A stretch of 47,009 nucleotides of DNA from Lysobacteraceae bacterium (GTDB lineage Bacteria; Pseudomonadota; Gammaproteobacteria; Xanthomonadales; Xanthomonadaceae), in contig JANINR010000040.1 in the NCBI GenBank assembly GCA_024508915.1, positions 1 to 47,009 on the forward strand, written 5' to 3'. The position numbers and the translations under genes are program-made. The stretch's first letter is position 1; the number at the start of each line of letters is the position of its first letter. Shown one piece after another: positions 27,231 through 35,066 of this stretch. Under the pieces are notes generated by a model. The model had not been told where the DNA came from. It did not search any database and worked only from the letters and a program-made list of their open reading frames with translations.

Positions 27231-27872
27231 ATGGCCCTGCCGCCGCGCACCAACAAGGATTGCGTGCTCGCCTGGGAGGCGATGCCCGACGCATTGCAGG
27301 GCGCGCTGACGCCGCACCAGCAGGCGTGGCTCGACGGACACCTGGCGTCCTGCGACGCCTGTCGCGGCCAGTTCGAACAACAGCGTCGCCTGCAGCGCGC
27401 ACTGCGCCTGCCGCCCGATCCCGGGCCGGACATGGAGGCAGGCCTGCAGCAACTGCTGGCCCGCATCGATGCACAAGAGATGCCGGCGGCGCGCGAGCCG
27501 CTGCGGTCCTCCGGCTGGGCCGGGCGCGCCCTCGTCGCCGCCGTGCTGGTGCAGGCGATCGGGCTCGGCGTGCTCGGCGCCCGGCTCTGGACGTTGTCGC
27601 CGGCGCCTGCCCCCGAGTACCGCACCCTCAGCCAGGACACCGCGCCGCTGCCGGCGGGGTCCATCCGGCTGGTGCCCGATCCCGCGATGCCGCTCGCCGA
27701 CTGGGACGCGCTGCTGCAGGCCAATGCGTTGCGCGTGGTCGCGGGGCCGAACGCCGTCGGTGCCTACACCGTCGTCCCGTTCCCCGATGCCGGCGGAGGC
27801 GACGCGCTACTGCAGCGCCTGCGCTCGACCCGCGGCATCCGCCTGGCCGAGCCCGTCGCCGGCGCTCCCTGA
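27231..27872 (+). CDS. Membrane anti-sigma factor with zinc finger and protease-prodomain-like tail
   Basis: A 213-residue single-pass membrane protein. The cytoplasmic N-terminus has a zf-HC2-type zinc finger, H37-x3-C41-x2-C44 (GHLASCDAC), with C11 as possible fourth ligand. One membrane helix spans ~98-120. The periplasmic tail ends in a domain at ~157-209 that aligns with residues ~87-141 of the next gene product. Shared positions include ALR..AG, G.Y..V, D.LL..L and R.AEP. It should hold the sigma factor inactive until a signal. Its stop overlaps the next ATG (TGATG at 27870-27874). Confidence 0.88.
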   Translation: MALPPRTNKDCVLAWEAMPDALQGALTPHQQAWLDGHLASCDACRGQFEQQRRLQRALRLPPDPGPDMEAGLQQLLARIDAQEMPAAREPLRSSGWAGRALVAAVLVQAIGLGVLGARLWTLSPAPAPEYRTLSQDTAPLPAGSIRLVPDPAMPLADWDALLQANALRVVAGPNAVGAYTVVPFPDAGGGDALLQRLRSTRGIRLAEPVAGAP

Positions 27873-29185
27873 TGCGCGCGCTCCCGTTCCTGCTCGCGGC
27901 AGCCGCGGCCCTCGGCGGCTGCGCGCATGCGACCGCGCCGGCGCTCCGCGGCGCGGGCGACGATGCGACGATCGTCGGCGGCAGCCACGCGGCGGAGATC
28001 GACGGGCAGCGCGACATCGTGGTGACGCTCGCCAATCCGGTGGTGCCGCCGGGGGCGCATGCCGCTTCCAACATCCTCGGCTATGGCATCGGGAGCGGTT
28101 ACCGGAACGGCCAGCGCGCCATGTCCGTGCTGGCCGAACTGAAGCAGCGCTACGCGCTTCGCGAGATCGCCGGCTGGCCGATCGTGCCGCTTGGCGTGTA
28201 CTGCGCGGTGCTGCGGCCTGCGCCCGGCGTGGATCGCGACGTCCTGCTCGAGGCGTTGTCGCGCGACGAGCGCGTGCGCATCGCCGAGCCCTTGCACGAG
28301 TACGACCTGTACGCCCGGCCGTCCGCGGCCGCCGTGCGCTACAACGACCCCTACGTCGGCCTGCAGCACGGCCTGGCCGACATCGACGCGGCCTCCGCGC
28401 AGCGCACGAGCCGCGGGAAAGGGGTCGACGTCGCGCTCGTGGACACCGGCGTGGACCTCGCCCATCCCGACCTCAAGGGCCGCATCCGCGGCACCTACAA
28501 CCTGGTCGACGGCGACGCCGCGGCATTCAACGCCGATCGGCACGGCACCGAAATCGCCGGCGTCATCGCCGCCGTCGGCGACAACCACGAAGGCATCGTG
28601 GGCGTCGCGCCCGAAGCGACGCTCAGCGTCTACAAGGCCTGCTGGCATTCCGCCGCACCGGCGTATGCGCGCTGCAACACCTTCACCCTGGCCAAGGCGC
28701 TGGCGGCGATCGTCGACGCCGGTCCCCGGATCGTCAACCTGAGCCTCGGCGGCCCGCCGGATCCGTTGCTCGAGCAACTGCTCGAGGCGTTGTTGCGCCA
28801 GGACCGCATCGTGGTCGCGGCGATGCCGCCGAGCGGCCGGGTCGAAGGATTCCCCGCGGCGACTTCGGGCGTGATCGTGGTGCGCTCCGCACAGGCGGAG
28901 GCGGCGCCGGCGGGGGTGGTGGACGCGCCCGGCACCGACATCCTGACCACCCAGCCCAACGGCCGGTACGACTTCGCGTCCGGATCCTCGCTGGCCGCCG
29001 CGCATGTCAGCGGCATCGCCGCCCTGCTGCTGGCGCTTTCGCCGGAACTGGATGCCGACGGCGTCAGGAGGATCCTTCGGCGCAGCGCGGCCGGCGGCGG
29101 CAACGGGCTGGTGAATGCCGCGGCGGCCGTCGCCGCGCTGTCCGCTCCCGGGCCGGGGCGCGCGCGCGCAAGTACCGCACCGTAA
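27872..29185 (+). CDS. S8 (subtilisin-like) protease lipoprotein, oxyanion Asn replaced
   Basis: A 437-residue putative lipoprotein (lipobox LGGC, C17). An N-terminal domain (~87-141) resembles the anti-sigma tail and an inhibitor-I9-like prodomain. The subtilase domain follows with Asp191 (VALVDTGVD), His224 (DRHGTEIAG) and Ser373 (ASGSSLAAAHVSG). The oxyanion-hole Asn expected in AAGN is not there; the segment reads AAMPPSG (Pro319). Activity is therefore uncertain. It probably acts at the cell envelope, either cleaving or simply binding the anti-sigma factor. Third gene of the sigma operon; its stop lies 6 nt from the convergent neighbour's stop. Confidence 0.87.
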   Translation: MRALPFLLAAAAALGGCAHATAPALRGAGDDATIVGGSHAAEIDGQRDIVVTLANPVVPPGAHAASNILGYGIGSGYRNGQRAMSVLAELKQRYALREIAGWPIVPLGVYCAVLRPAPGVDRDVLLEALSRDERVRIAEPLHEYDLYARPSAAAVRYNDPYVGLQHGLADIDAASAQRTSRGKGVDVALVDTGVDLAHPDLKGRIRGTYNLVDGDAAAFNADRHGTEIAGVIAAVGDNHEGIVGVAPEATLSVYKACWHSAAPAYARCNTFTLAKALAAIVDAGPRIVNLSLGGPPDPLLEQLLEALLRQDRIVVAAMPPSGRVEGFPAATSGVIVVRSAQAEAAPAGVVDAPGTDILTTQPNGRYDFASGSSLAAAHVSGIAALLLALSPELDADGVRRILRRSAAGGGNGLVNAAAAVAALSAPGPGRARASTAP

Positions 29186-29191
29186 CCGGCG

Positions 29192-31255
29192 CTAACGCCC
29201 GACAGGCACGGGCGCTTCCCCGCAGCGCAAGGATGCGGCATCGGCAGGCAGGGACGACGCGTCGCCCTGCAGGTAGATCGCATAGGTTCCGCACGCCAGG
29301 GCGCGGAATCCCCTGGCTTCGAGGACGCGCTCGATCTCGTCGCGCCACGGGGCGACGCGCGCGAACACGACCGCGCTCACGCGATACCGGGCGAGCGACG
29401 CCTCGAACCAGCGGTCCCCGTCCGGCGGGCGATAGTCGCCCGACACGTAGCGCATCATGTTGCTGCGCTGGGCGGTTTCGGCGGGCGTGAACACCAGGCT
29501 GAGGTACATGTGGCGGACGCCGACCGTTTCCGGATGGACGGCGAACACCGGCAACCACGTGGCGATCTGCTCCGGCGCGACCACCACGCCTTGTTCCGGC
29601 ACTTCCTCGACGACCTGCCTGGCCACGGCGAATTCCAGCGGCGGAACCTTCGGCCCCGGCTTGCCGAGGGTGACGGCGTTCGCGCGCCGCAGGGTGCCGT
29701 GCCGCCAGCCGAAGGTGAGCGCGCCGGCCACCAGGACCAGGCAGCAGCACGCCGCGAGCGCCTTCGATTCCAGCCGCAGGAGGAGGGCGGCGATCCCGTC
29801 GATGGTGACGGCCAGGAAGAACGGCAGGGGCAACGCCCAGGTCAGTCGCCAGTACGTCTGCGCGCCGACGTAATGTTCCGCGACGAAGGGCGTGGTGTAC
29901 GGGTTGAGCGCGACCAGGAGGAAGAAGAAGGCGCCCGCGGAAAAGTATCGCGCGCGCGCCGGGTCGCGCACGAATGCCCACGCGGCCAGCAGCGACACCA
30001 GCAGGATCCGCATGCTCCAGGGTCCCCACGTATCGGCGAGCAGCTCGGGGATGGTGGGCATCGGGATGGGGCTGGAGATCGACAGCACCTGCGCGCCGCG
30101 CGTCTCCCTCGCCACCAGCATCGCTGCGCCGACGGGATACCCCGTCGCCAGCATCCCGAGCAGGAAGCGTCGCGTGCGCGCGAGGTCAGGCCACCAGCCG
30201 CCGGCCAGGCCCAGCGCAGCGGCGGCGGGCGCCACGAACATGCCGCTCGCGGCACAGCCGATCGCCGCGACCTGCGTCGCGAGCAGCAGGAACCAGTGGC
30301 GCAGTCCGCCGTGGCGCGCGTACAGCAGCGCGGCGCCCGCGATGGCGGGGACCATGCACGTCGCGAGCACGGACTTGCCCTGGAACATGCGCACGAACGC
30401 GAAATTGCCGTACGCGCGATGGACCTCGCCGAGCGCCATCACGCAGGCGAAGAGGATCGCCAGCACGACCGGCCACCGCGCCGGAACGAGGCGTCGCAGC
30501 AGGAACACCCACGCCAGGATCGAGAGCGCGGCGAACATCGCGGGCAGGAGCGCATAGGCGACGACCAGATGGTCGATGCCGGTCGCGCGCGCGGCCGCGC
30601 CGATCAGGACGTCGTAGTTCGCCAGGCGGTAGAACGGCAGCAGGATCGGGGCATCGGGCAGCCGGTACATCGTGTCGTGCAGCAGCACCGGGGCCTGCGG
30701 AAGCCGCAGCAGGGTCGCGGACACGCTGACGTGGTAGGCGTCGTCCGCGTCCGGCCGGTTCGAAAACAGGACCACGCAGATCGCCGCGACGACGATGCAG
30801 GCCACGACGCCCGTTTCGACCGGGAGGCTGCGATCGCTCCGGTCCGGCTCGCCCGCGGCGCGCGGGCCGTGGCGGAGGGTCCACTGCCATGCCGCCCCCA
30901 TCGCCGCAAGCCCGATCCACCAGGCCAGGGGATAGGGCAAGCCCCAGGACAACAGGCCCACCCACAGCACGGCGAAAGCGAGCGCGGCGACGGACACGGG
31001 CCAGAGGCGGCCCGGAACCGTCCCGGGGATTCCGCCGCGCCCGGCGTCGCCCGCCGCGGCGGGCTCGCGCAGGCGGAACCAGCCGACCGTCGCCGCGACG
31101 GCGACGACCGCGAGCACCGGGAGACCGCGGACGAGGGTGGTGAAGCTGGCCTGGGCCGCGACGATGACGTGCACGTATGCGGTCCAGAGCGCACAGGGCA
31201 ATACGAAGGCCGGCAGCAACCGGTCCCAGATCCGCCCGTCGGTTGCGAATCGCAT
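29192..31255 (-). CDS. Large multi-pass membrane protein, DUF6077/GT-C-like
   Basis: A 687-residue integral membrane protein with ~12 hydrophobic segments up to about residue 540 and a soluble C-terminal domain. The segment RPDADDAYHVSVSATLLRLP (about residues 167-186) resembles the acidic first-loop motif of GT-C glycosyltransferases and of DUF6077-type proteins; the call is by eye only. GT-C enzymes transfer sugars from polyprenyl-phosphate donors on the periplasmic side. The ATG at 31255 has a G-rich leader. It is convergent to the protease gene and preceded by promoter 6, which puts it in the proposed regulon. Confidence 0.7.
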   Translation of the reverse strand: MRFATDGRIWDRLLPAFVLPCALWTAYVHVIVAAQASFTTLVRGLPVLAVVAVAATVGWFRLREPAAAGDAGRGGIPGTVPGRLWPVSVAALAFAVLWVGLLSWGLPYPLAWWIGLAAMGAAWQWTLRHGPRAAGEPDRSDRSLPVETGVVACIVVAAICVVLFSNRPDADDAYHVSVSATLLRLPQAPVLLHDTMYRLPDAPILLPFYRLANYDVLIGAAARATGIDHLVVAYALLPAMFAALSILAWVFLLRRLVPARWPVVLAILFACVMALGEVHRAYGNFAFVRMFQGKSVLATCMVPAIAGAALLYARHGGLRHWFLLLATQVAAIGCAASGMFVAPAAAALGLAGGWWPDLARTRRFLLGMLATGYPVGAAMLVARETRGAQVLSISSPIPMPTIPELLADTWGPWSMRILLVSLLAAWAFVRDPARARYFSAGAFFFLLVALNPYTTPFVAEHYVGAQTYWRLTWALPLPFFLAVTIDGIAALLLRLESKALAACCCLVLVAGALTFGWRHGTLRRANAVTLGKPGPKVPPLEFAVARQVVEEVPEQGVVVAPEQIATWLPVFAVHPETVGVRHMYLSLVFTPAETAQRSNMMRYVSGDYRPPDGDRWFEASLARYRVSAVVFARVAPWRDEIERVLEARGFRALACGTYAIYLQGDASSLPADAASLRCGEAPVPVGR

Positions 31256-31284
31256 CCCGCCCCCCGTCCCTGCCGTCGCAATGC

Positions 31285-31317
31285 CGGTAGGTGCCCGCCG
31301 GCACCGGGGTGGTTGTC
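31285..31317 (-). promoter_or_regulatory. Island ECF-type promoter 6 (membrane protein gene)
   Basis: Read on the - strand: GACAACC (31317-31311), 20 nt ending in GGGCAC, then CTACCG (31290-31285). The ATG at 31255 lies 29 nt further on. It has the same spacing as the other five sites, with one change in the first block (GAC instead of GGC). Confidence 0.72.
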
Positions 31318-31340
31318 CGAAGCTGGCCCCGGCGCGCCGT

Positions 31341-31379
31341 AACCGGTTTCGCGGCCGCGGCAAGCCGGTTGACAACCGG
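31341..31379. promoter_or_regulatory. Pair of AACCGGTT-type palindromes
   Basis: AACCGGTT (31341-31348) is a perfect 8-bp palindrome. CCGGTTGACAACCGG (31365-31379) is palindromic except for its centre. They lie between promoter 6 and the TonB-receptor promoter. They could be operators of a dimeric repressor acting on either gene; no regulator gene is nearby. Confidence 0.4.
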
Positions 31380-31435
31380 ATTCCAAAAAGCGGACGTCCG
31401 TCACAAAACAGGCGACCAAAACCTGCGCGAACCGA

Positions 31436-31464
31436 TTGTTAAGGATTTGTGCAAACCCTAGAGT
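31436..31464 (+). promoter_or_regulatory. Sigma-70-type promoter of the TonB-dependent receptor gene
   Basis: TTGTTA (31436-31441), 17 nt, TAGAGT (31459-31464), in a local AT-rich patch that stands out in this GC-rich window. It leaves a 5' leader of ~58 nt before the ATG at 31530. The ECF-type island motif is absent here. Confidence 0.55.
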
Positions 31465-31529
31465 CGCAATCGTCCGGAGCCTCCGGACGCGGGCCGGGGG
31501 GCCCGCACACCCTTGGGGAAACACCTTCT

Positions 31530-34500
31530 ATGGCCAGCAAGTCTCTGCAGCGGAGGCTCAAGCGCACTGCGCTCGCCCTCTCGCTCGGAATGTGCGTTGC
31601 AAGCGGGGTCCATGCGCAGTCCAACATCACCGGCAGCATCTTCGGCCAGGCGCCGGGCGTGCCGGGCGCAACCATCGTCGTCCAGAACCTCGATTCGGGC
31701 ATGACCCGGACGATTCCGGTGGACGCCGACGGCCGTTATCGCATCACGTCGCTGCCGAACGGTCGCTACAAGGTCAGCCTGCAGAAGGACGGCGCAGTCG
31801 TCGCGGTCCGAGAAAACGTTTCCGTCAGCATCGCCAGCGGCGCGGAAGTGTCGTTCACCGGCGCGGGCGCCGGCGACGCCACCAACCTGGGCGCCGTGAA
31901 CGTGGTCGGCAGTTCGGTTCCGGCCATCGACATCTCGCAGACCGACACCCGCACGGTGCTGACCGCCGAGCAGCTGTCGAAGATCTCGATCGGGCGTACC
32001 GTCACCGACGTGGCGATGCTCGCGCCGAGCGTGGTCCGCAGCGACAGCTACAGCGGCATCCCCAGCTTCGGCGGTTCCGCGGCGTCCGAGAACGCGTATT
32101 ACATCAACGGCTACAACGTCACCAATCCGGTCTCGTCCGTCGGTTTCAGCAGCCTGCCGTTCGACGCGATCGGCGAACAGCAGATCCTGACCGGCGGCTA
32201 CGGCGCCGAATTCGGCCGTTCGACCGGCGGCGTGATCAACATCGTCACCAAGCGCGGCACCAACGAATGGAAGGGCGGGGCGTACCTGTTCTGGACGCCG
32301 GAGTCCCTGGCCGCCGCGCCGCGCGACATCTACTACGCCGATACCGGCTGGTATCCCGTGAGCGGCCCCGCGAAGCTGCCGAACGGCACGACGGTCGACG
32401 CCAGCACGCGCACGGTCGACCAGCGCACCGACGGCACGCTGAGCCAGTACCGCCAGGACAACACGAGCTGGACGACCACGCTCGGCGCCTGGGCCAGCGG
32501 CCCGCTGATCAAGGACCGCCTGTTCGTGTACGCGAACGCCGAACAGGAACGCCGCCAGGGCACCGAAGTGCTCTCCACCCGCGTGTCGACCGGCACCACC
32601 GCGAACCAGGGCTGGCGCGAGTACGAGTTCAACCTGCCGCGCTGGACCGCGAAGGTCGACTGGAACATCACCGACGACCACGTCCTCGAGTTCACCGCGA
32701 TCGAGGACCGCAGCAAGACGGATTCCAGCCGCTACGCCTACAGCTACGCCGACTTCTCGCACGGCAGCGCGCTGACCGCGCACTCGACCGCGGACAACGA
32801 CGCGCGCATGTACGTCGGCAAGTACACCGGCTACCTGACCGACAACCTGACGGTGTCCGCCCTCTACGGCACGCAGAAGATCACCCACGACGACGTTACC
32901 GACGGCATCGATCCGAACTGCCCGCAGATCGTCGCAGCGACGCAGAACAAGGCACCGGGCGTCACCTACACGACCGGCTGCCAGATCTCGACGAGCACCG
33001 CGTACCCGGTGACGCAGCCGGAGGAGAAGACCGACGGCTGGCGCCTCGACGTGACCTACCTGCTGGGGGACCACGAGATCCGCGTGGGCTACGAGGTCCA
33101 GAACGCACAGGCCGCGATCCACAACGGAATGGCCGGCGGCGTGCGCTACACGTACGGCCGGACGACCACGCCGACGTCAGCGGTCGATGCCTCGCTGGGC
33201 GTCGGTTCGCCCGCGTCCGCGAACGGCGGCGCGCTCGGCGACGCGGGCTACTTCGTGCAGAAGCAGTTCCGCGCGGCGAACGCCGATCCGCGGGTCGAGC
33301 AGGCGTCGCAGTACGTCGAGGACCGCTGGCACGTCAGCGACAACCTGCTGCTTTCGCTGGGCCTGCGCAACGAGCAGTTCACCAACTTCGACGGCCTCGG
33401 CCGGCCGTACATCTCGCAGCGCCACCAGCTCGACCCGCGCATCGGCTTCTCGTGGGACGTGCGCGGCGATTCGACGCTCAAGGTGTTCGGCAACGCCGGC
33501 AGCTACCACCTGGCGACGCCGAACCAGGCCGCGGTCCGCGGCGCCGCGGCCTCGCTGAACGCCTCGGAGTACTACACGTACACGGGCGTCGATCCCGCGA
33601 CTGGGGCGCCGACCGGGCTGAAGCTTATCCCGCTGGCGCCGAACAACCCGGTGCAGTGCCCGGGCACCAACATGGTGTCCTCGAACCTCGAGTGCAATAC
33701 CGCCCCGGACCCGCTGACGACGACGGCCAAGAACCTGAAGTCGCACTACCAGTACGAGTACATCCTCGGCTTCGAGCACGCGTTCTCCGACAGCTTCGCC
33801 TGGGGCGCCAAGGCCACCTACCGCGACCTGATGAGCGCGATCGACGACGTCTGCGGCGTCCTGCTGCGCGGCAAGTGCCTGAACGCCAATCCCGGCGAGA
33901 CCAACACGTTCATCTTCAAGAACGCGGACGGCACCTACACCGAGGAGACGTTCACCGCCGAACAGCTCGGCTTCCCGCCGCTGAAGCGCAAGTACTACGC
34001 CATCGACCTGTTCGCGGAGCATCCGTTCGGCGACAGCTGGTACGGCAAGGTCGAGTACACGTTCTCGCGCAACTGGGGCAACACCGAGGGCCAGCTGGCC
34101 TCCGACCTGGATACGGGCGCCGGCGGCCAGGCCGACGTCGGCCGCACCCAGGACTGGGACCTGCCGCAGCTGATGGTGGGATCGAACGGCCTGCTGCCGA
34201 ACCACCGCAAGCATTACCTCAAGGCGTTCGGTTACTACCAGTGGAGCGACCAGTGGCGTACCGGCGCGACCCTGCTCGCCGCTTCCGGCCGTCCGCGCAA
34301 CTGCACGAGCCATTACCCGACCGCGGATGCCGGCCTGTATTCCGGCGCGGCGTACTGGTTCTGCGGGCTCGCCGGCTCGGGGACCACGCCGACGCTGCCG
34401 AACGGCTCGCCGCGTCCGGGCTACGCGCCCGCGGCGCCGGACTACGGCCCGTCGCCGCGCGGTTCGCACGGCTCGGCGCCCTGGTCGTTCACGCTCAACC

Positions 34501-34706
34501 TCAACGTGGCGTACATCCCGCGCTGGGGCGACGGCAAGCTGACCCTGGGCATGGACGTCCTGAACGTGCTCAACCGGCAGGTGGCCGGTGCCTACAACCC
34601 GCGCTACGAAACGAGCACGCGCAACCAGCCGAACCAGTTCTACAACCAGGAAATCCAGATCTCGGCGCCGCGCACGGTCCGCCTCATGGCGCGCTACGAC
34701 TTCTGA
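31530..34706 (+). CDS. TonB-dependent receptor, Oar-like with carboxypeptidase-regulatory-like domain
   Basis: A 1058-residue outer-membrane protein. After the signal peptide (cleavage after GVHA, ~27-30), residues ~30-105 form a CarboxypepD_reg-like domain (NITGSIFGQAPGVPGATIVVQNLDSG). The plug follows at ~125-240 (AYYINGYNVTNPVSSVGF, GGYGAEFGRSTGGVINIVTKRGTNEWKG). The rest is a large barrel ending RLMARYDF with terminal Phe. Oar-type receptors are abundant in Xanthomonadaceae; substrates range from peptides to siderophores and secreted proteins. No inner-membrane transporter is beside it. The start has GGGGAAAC upstream. Confidence 0.93.
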   Translation: MASKSLQRRLKRTALALSLGMCVASGVHAQSNITGSIFGQAPGVPGATIVVQNLDSGMTRTIPVDADGRYRITSLPNGRYKVSLQKDGAVVAVRENVSVSIASGAEVSFTGAGAGDATNLGAVNVVGSSVPAIDISQTDTRTVLTAEQLSKISIGRTVTDVAMLAPSVVRSDSYSGIPSFGGSAASENAYYINGYNVTNPVSSVGFSSLPFDAIGEQQILTGGYGAEFGRSTGGVINIVTKRGTNEWKGGAYLFWTPESLAAAPRDIYYADTGWYPVSGPAKLPNGTTVDASTRTVDQRTDGTLSQYRQDNTSWTTTLGAWASGPLIKDRLFVYANAEQERRQGTEVLSTRVSTGTTANQGWREYEFNLPRWTAKVDWNITDDHVLEFTAIEDRSKTDSSRYAYSYADFSHGSALTAHSTADNDARMYVGKYTGYLTDNLTVSALYGTQKITHDDVTDGIDPNCPQIVAATQNKAPGVTYTTGCQISTSTAYPVTQPEEKTDGWRLDVTYLLGDHEIRVGYEVQNAQAAIHNGMAGGVRYTYGRTTTPTSAVDASLGVGSPASANGGALGDAGYFVQKQFRAANADPRVEQASQYVEDRWHVSDNLLLSLGLRNEQFTNFDGLGRPYISQRHQLDPRIGFSWDVRGDSTLKVFGNAGSYHLATPNQAAVRGAAASLNASEYYTYTGVDPATGAPTGLKLIPLAPNNPVQCPGTNMVSSNLECNTAPDPLTTTAKNLKSHYQYEYILGFEHAFSDSFAWGAKATYRDLMSAIDDVCGVLLRGKCLNANPGETNTFIFKNADGTYTEETFTAEQLGFPPLKRKYYAIDLFAEHPFGDSWYGKVEYTFSRNWGNTEGQLASDLDTGAGGQADVGRTQDWDLPQLMVGSNGLLPNHRKHYLKAFGYYQWSDQWRTGATLLAASGRPRNCTSHYPTADAGLYSGAAYWFCGLAGSGTTPTLPNGSPRPGYAPAAPDYGPSPRGSHGSAPWSFTLNLNVAYIPRWGDGKLTLGMDVLNVLNRQVAGAYNPRYETSTRNQPNQFYNQEIQISAPRTVRLMARYDF

Positions 34707-34756
34707 ACCGACGATGTCCTGAAACGCCCCTTTGTCGCATTTCCCATGGGACGGGC

Positions 34757-34784
34757 CCGCCGGCGCAAGCCGGCGGCTTTTTTT
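34757..34784 (+). terminator. Rho-independent terminator after the TonB receptor gene
   Basis: An 8-bp GC stem CCGCCGGC / GCCGGCGG with loop GCAA, followed by C and seven T. It lies ~50 nt after the receptor stop. Confidence 0.85.
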
Positions 34785-34790
34785 GCGGGC

Positions 34791-34819
34791 TTGCAAAGAC
34801 CGCCCCGCCCCCACATAAT
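34791..34819 (+). promoter_or_regulatory. Promoter of the initiator tRNA gene
   Basis: TTGCAA (34791-34796), 17 nt, CATAAT (34814-34819). A GC-rich discriminator follows, as is usual for stable-RNA promoters, and the tRNA begins 12 nt downstream. Confidence 0.7.
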
Positions 34820-34830
34820 TGCCGGCCTGC

Positions 34831-34907
34831 TGCGGGGTGGAGCAGTCTGGCAGCTCGTCGGGCTCATAACCCGAAGGTCGCAGGTTCAAATCCTGCCCCC
34901 GCTACCA
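34831..34907 (+). tRNA. Initiator tRNA-Met (CAT)
   Basis: A 77-nt cloverleaf with encoded CCA. Initiator hallmarks are present: three G-C pairs at the base of the anticodon stem (GGG/CCC around CTCATAA) and an unpaired position 1:72. The T-arm is GCAGG TTCAAAT CCTGC. Here position 1 is T and position 72 is T, rather than the C1-A72 of Escherichia coli. It stands alone, between its own promoter and terminator, upstream of rimP. Confidence 0.96.
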
Positions 34908-34922
34908 CCTCCGCTGGCGTCG

Positions 34923-34943
34923 AAGGCTCCCTGGAGCCTTTTT
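34923..34943 (+). terminator. Rho-independent terminator after the tRNA
   Basis: AAGGCTCC / GGAGCCTT stem with a 2-nt CT centre and a run of T. It lies 15 nt after the tRNA CCA end. Confidence 0.8.
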
Positions 34944-35011
34944 CGTTTGCGGAGGCCGGGCCTCGTGATCGTGCGGTTCGACGACCACGCCGGAATCCAG
35001 CGGTATTGGAC

Positions 35012-35043
35012 AAAGGGGCCCGATGGGCCCTTTTTTGTTTTTT
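35012..35043 (+). terminator. Second hairpin-plus-T-run terminator before rimP
   Basis: A 10-bp stem (AAAGGGGCCC with GGGCCCTTTT, one G-T pair) and loop GAT, followed by TTTTTTGTTTTTT. It lies ~70 nt after the first terminator and only ~24 nt before the rimP start, so transcription of rimP must begin in between, read through it, or begin within the T run. The 68 nt between the two terminators hold no gene that I can see. Confidence 0.75.
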
Positions 35044-35066
35044 CGCCGATGCGTTTCCCTGGATCC

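Noticed and set aside
34831-34907. tRNA-fMet as an integration site for the island
   Set aside because: I saw no integrase gene and no copy of the tRNA 3' end near the other island border at ~8000.
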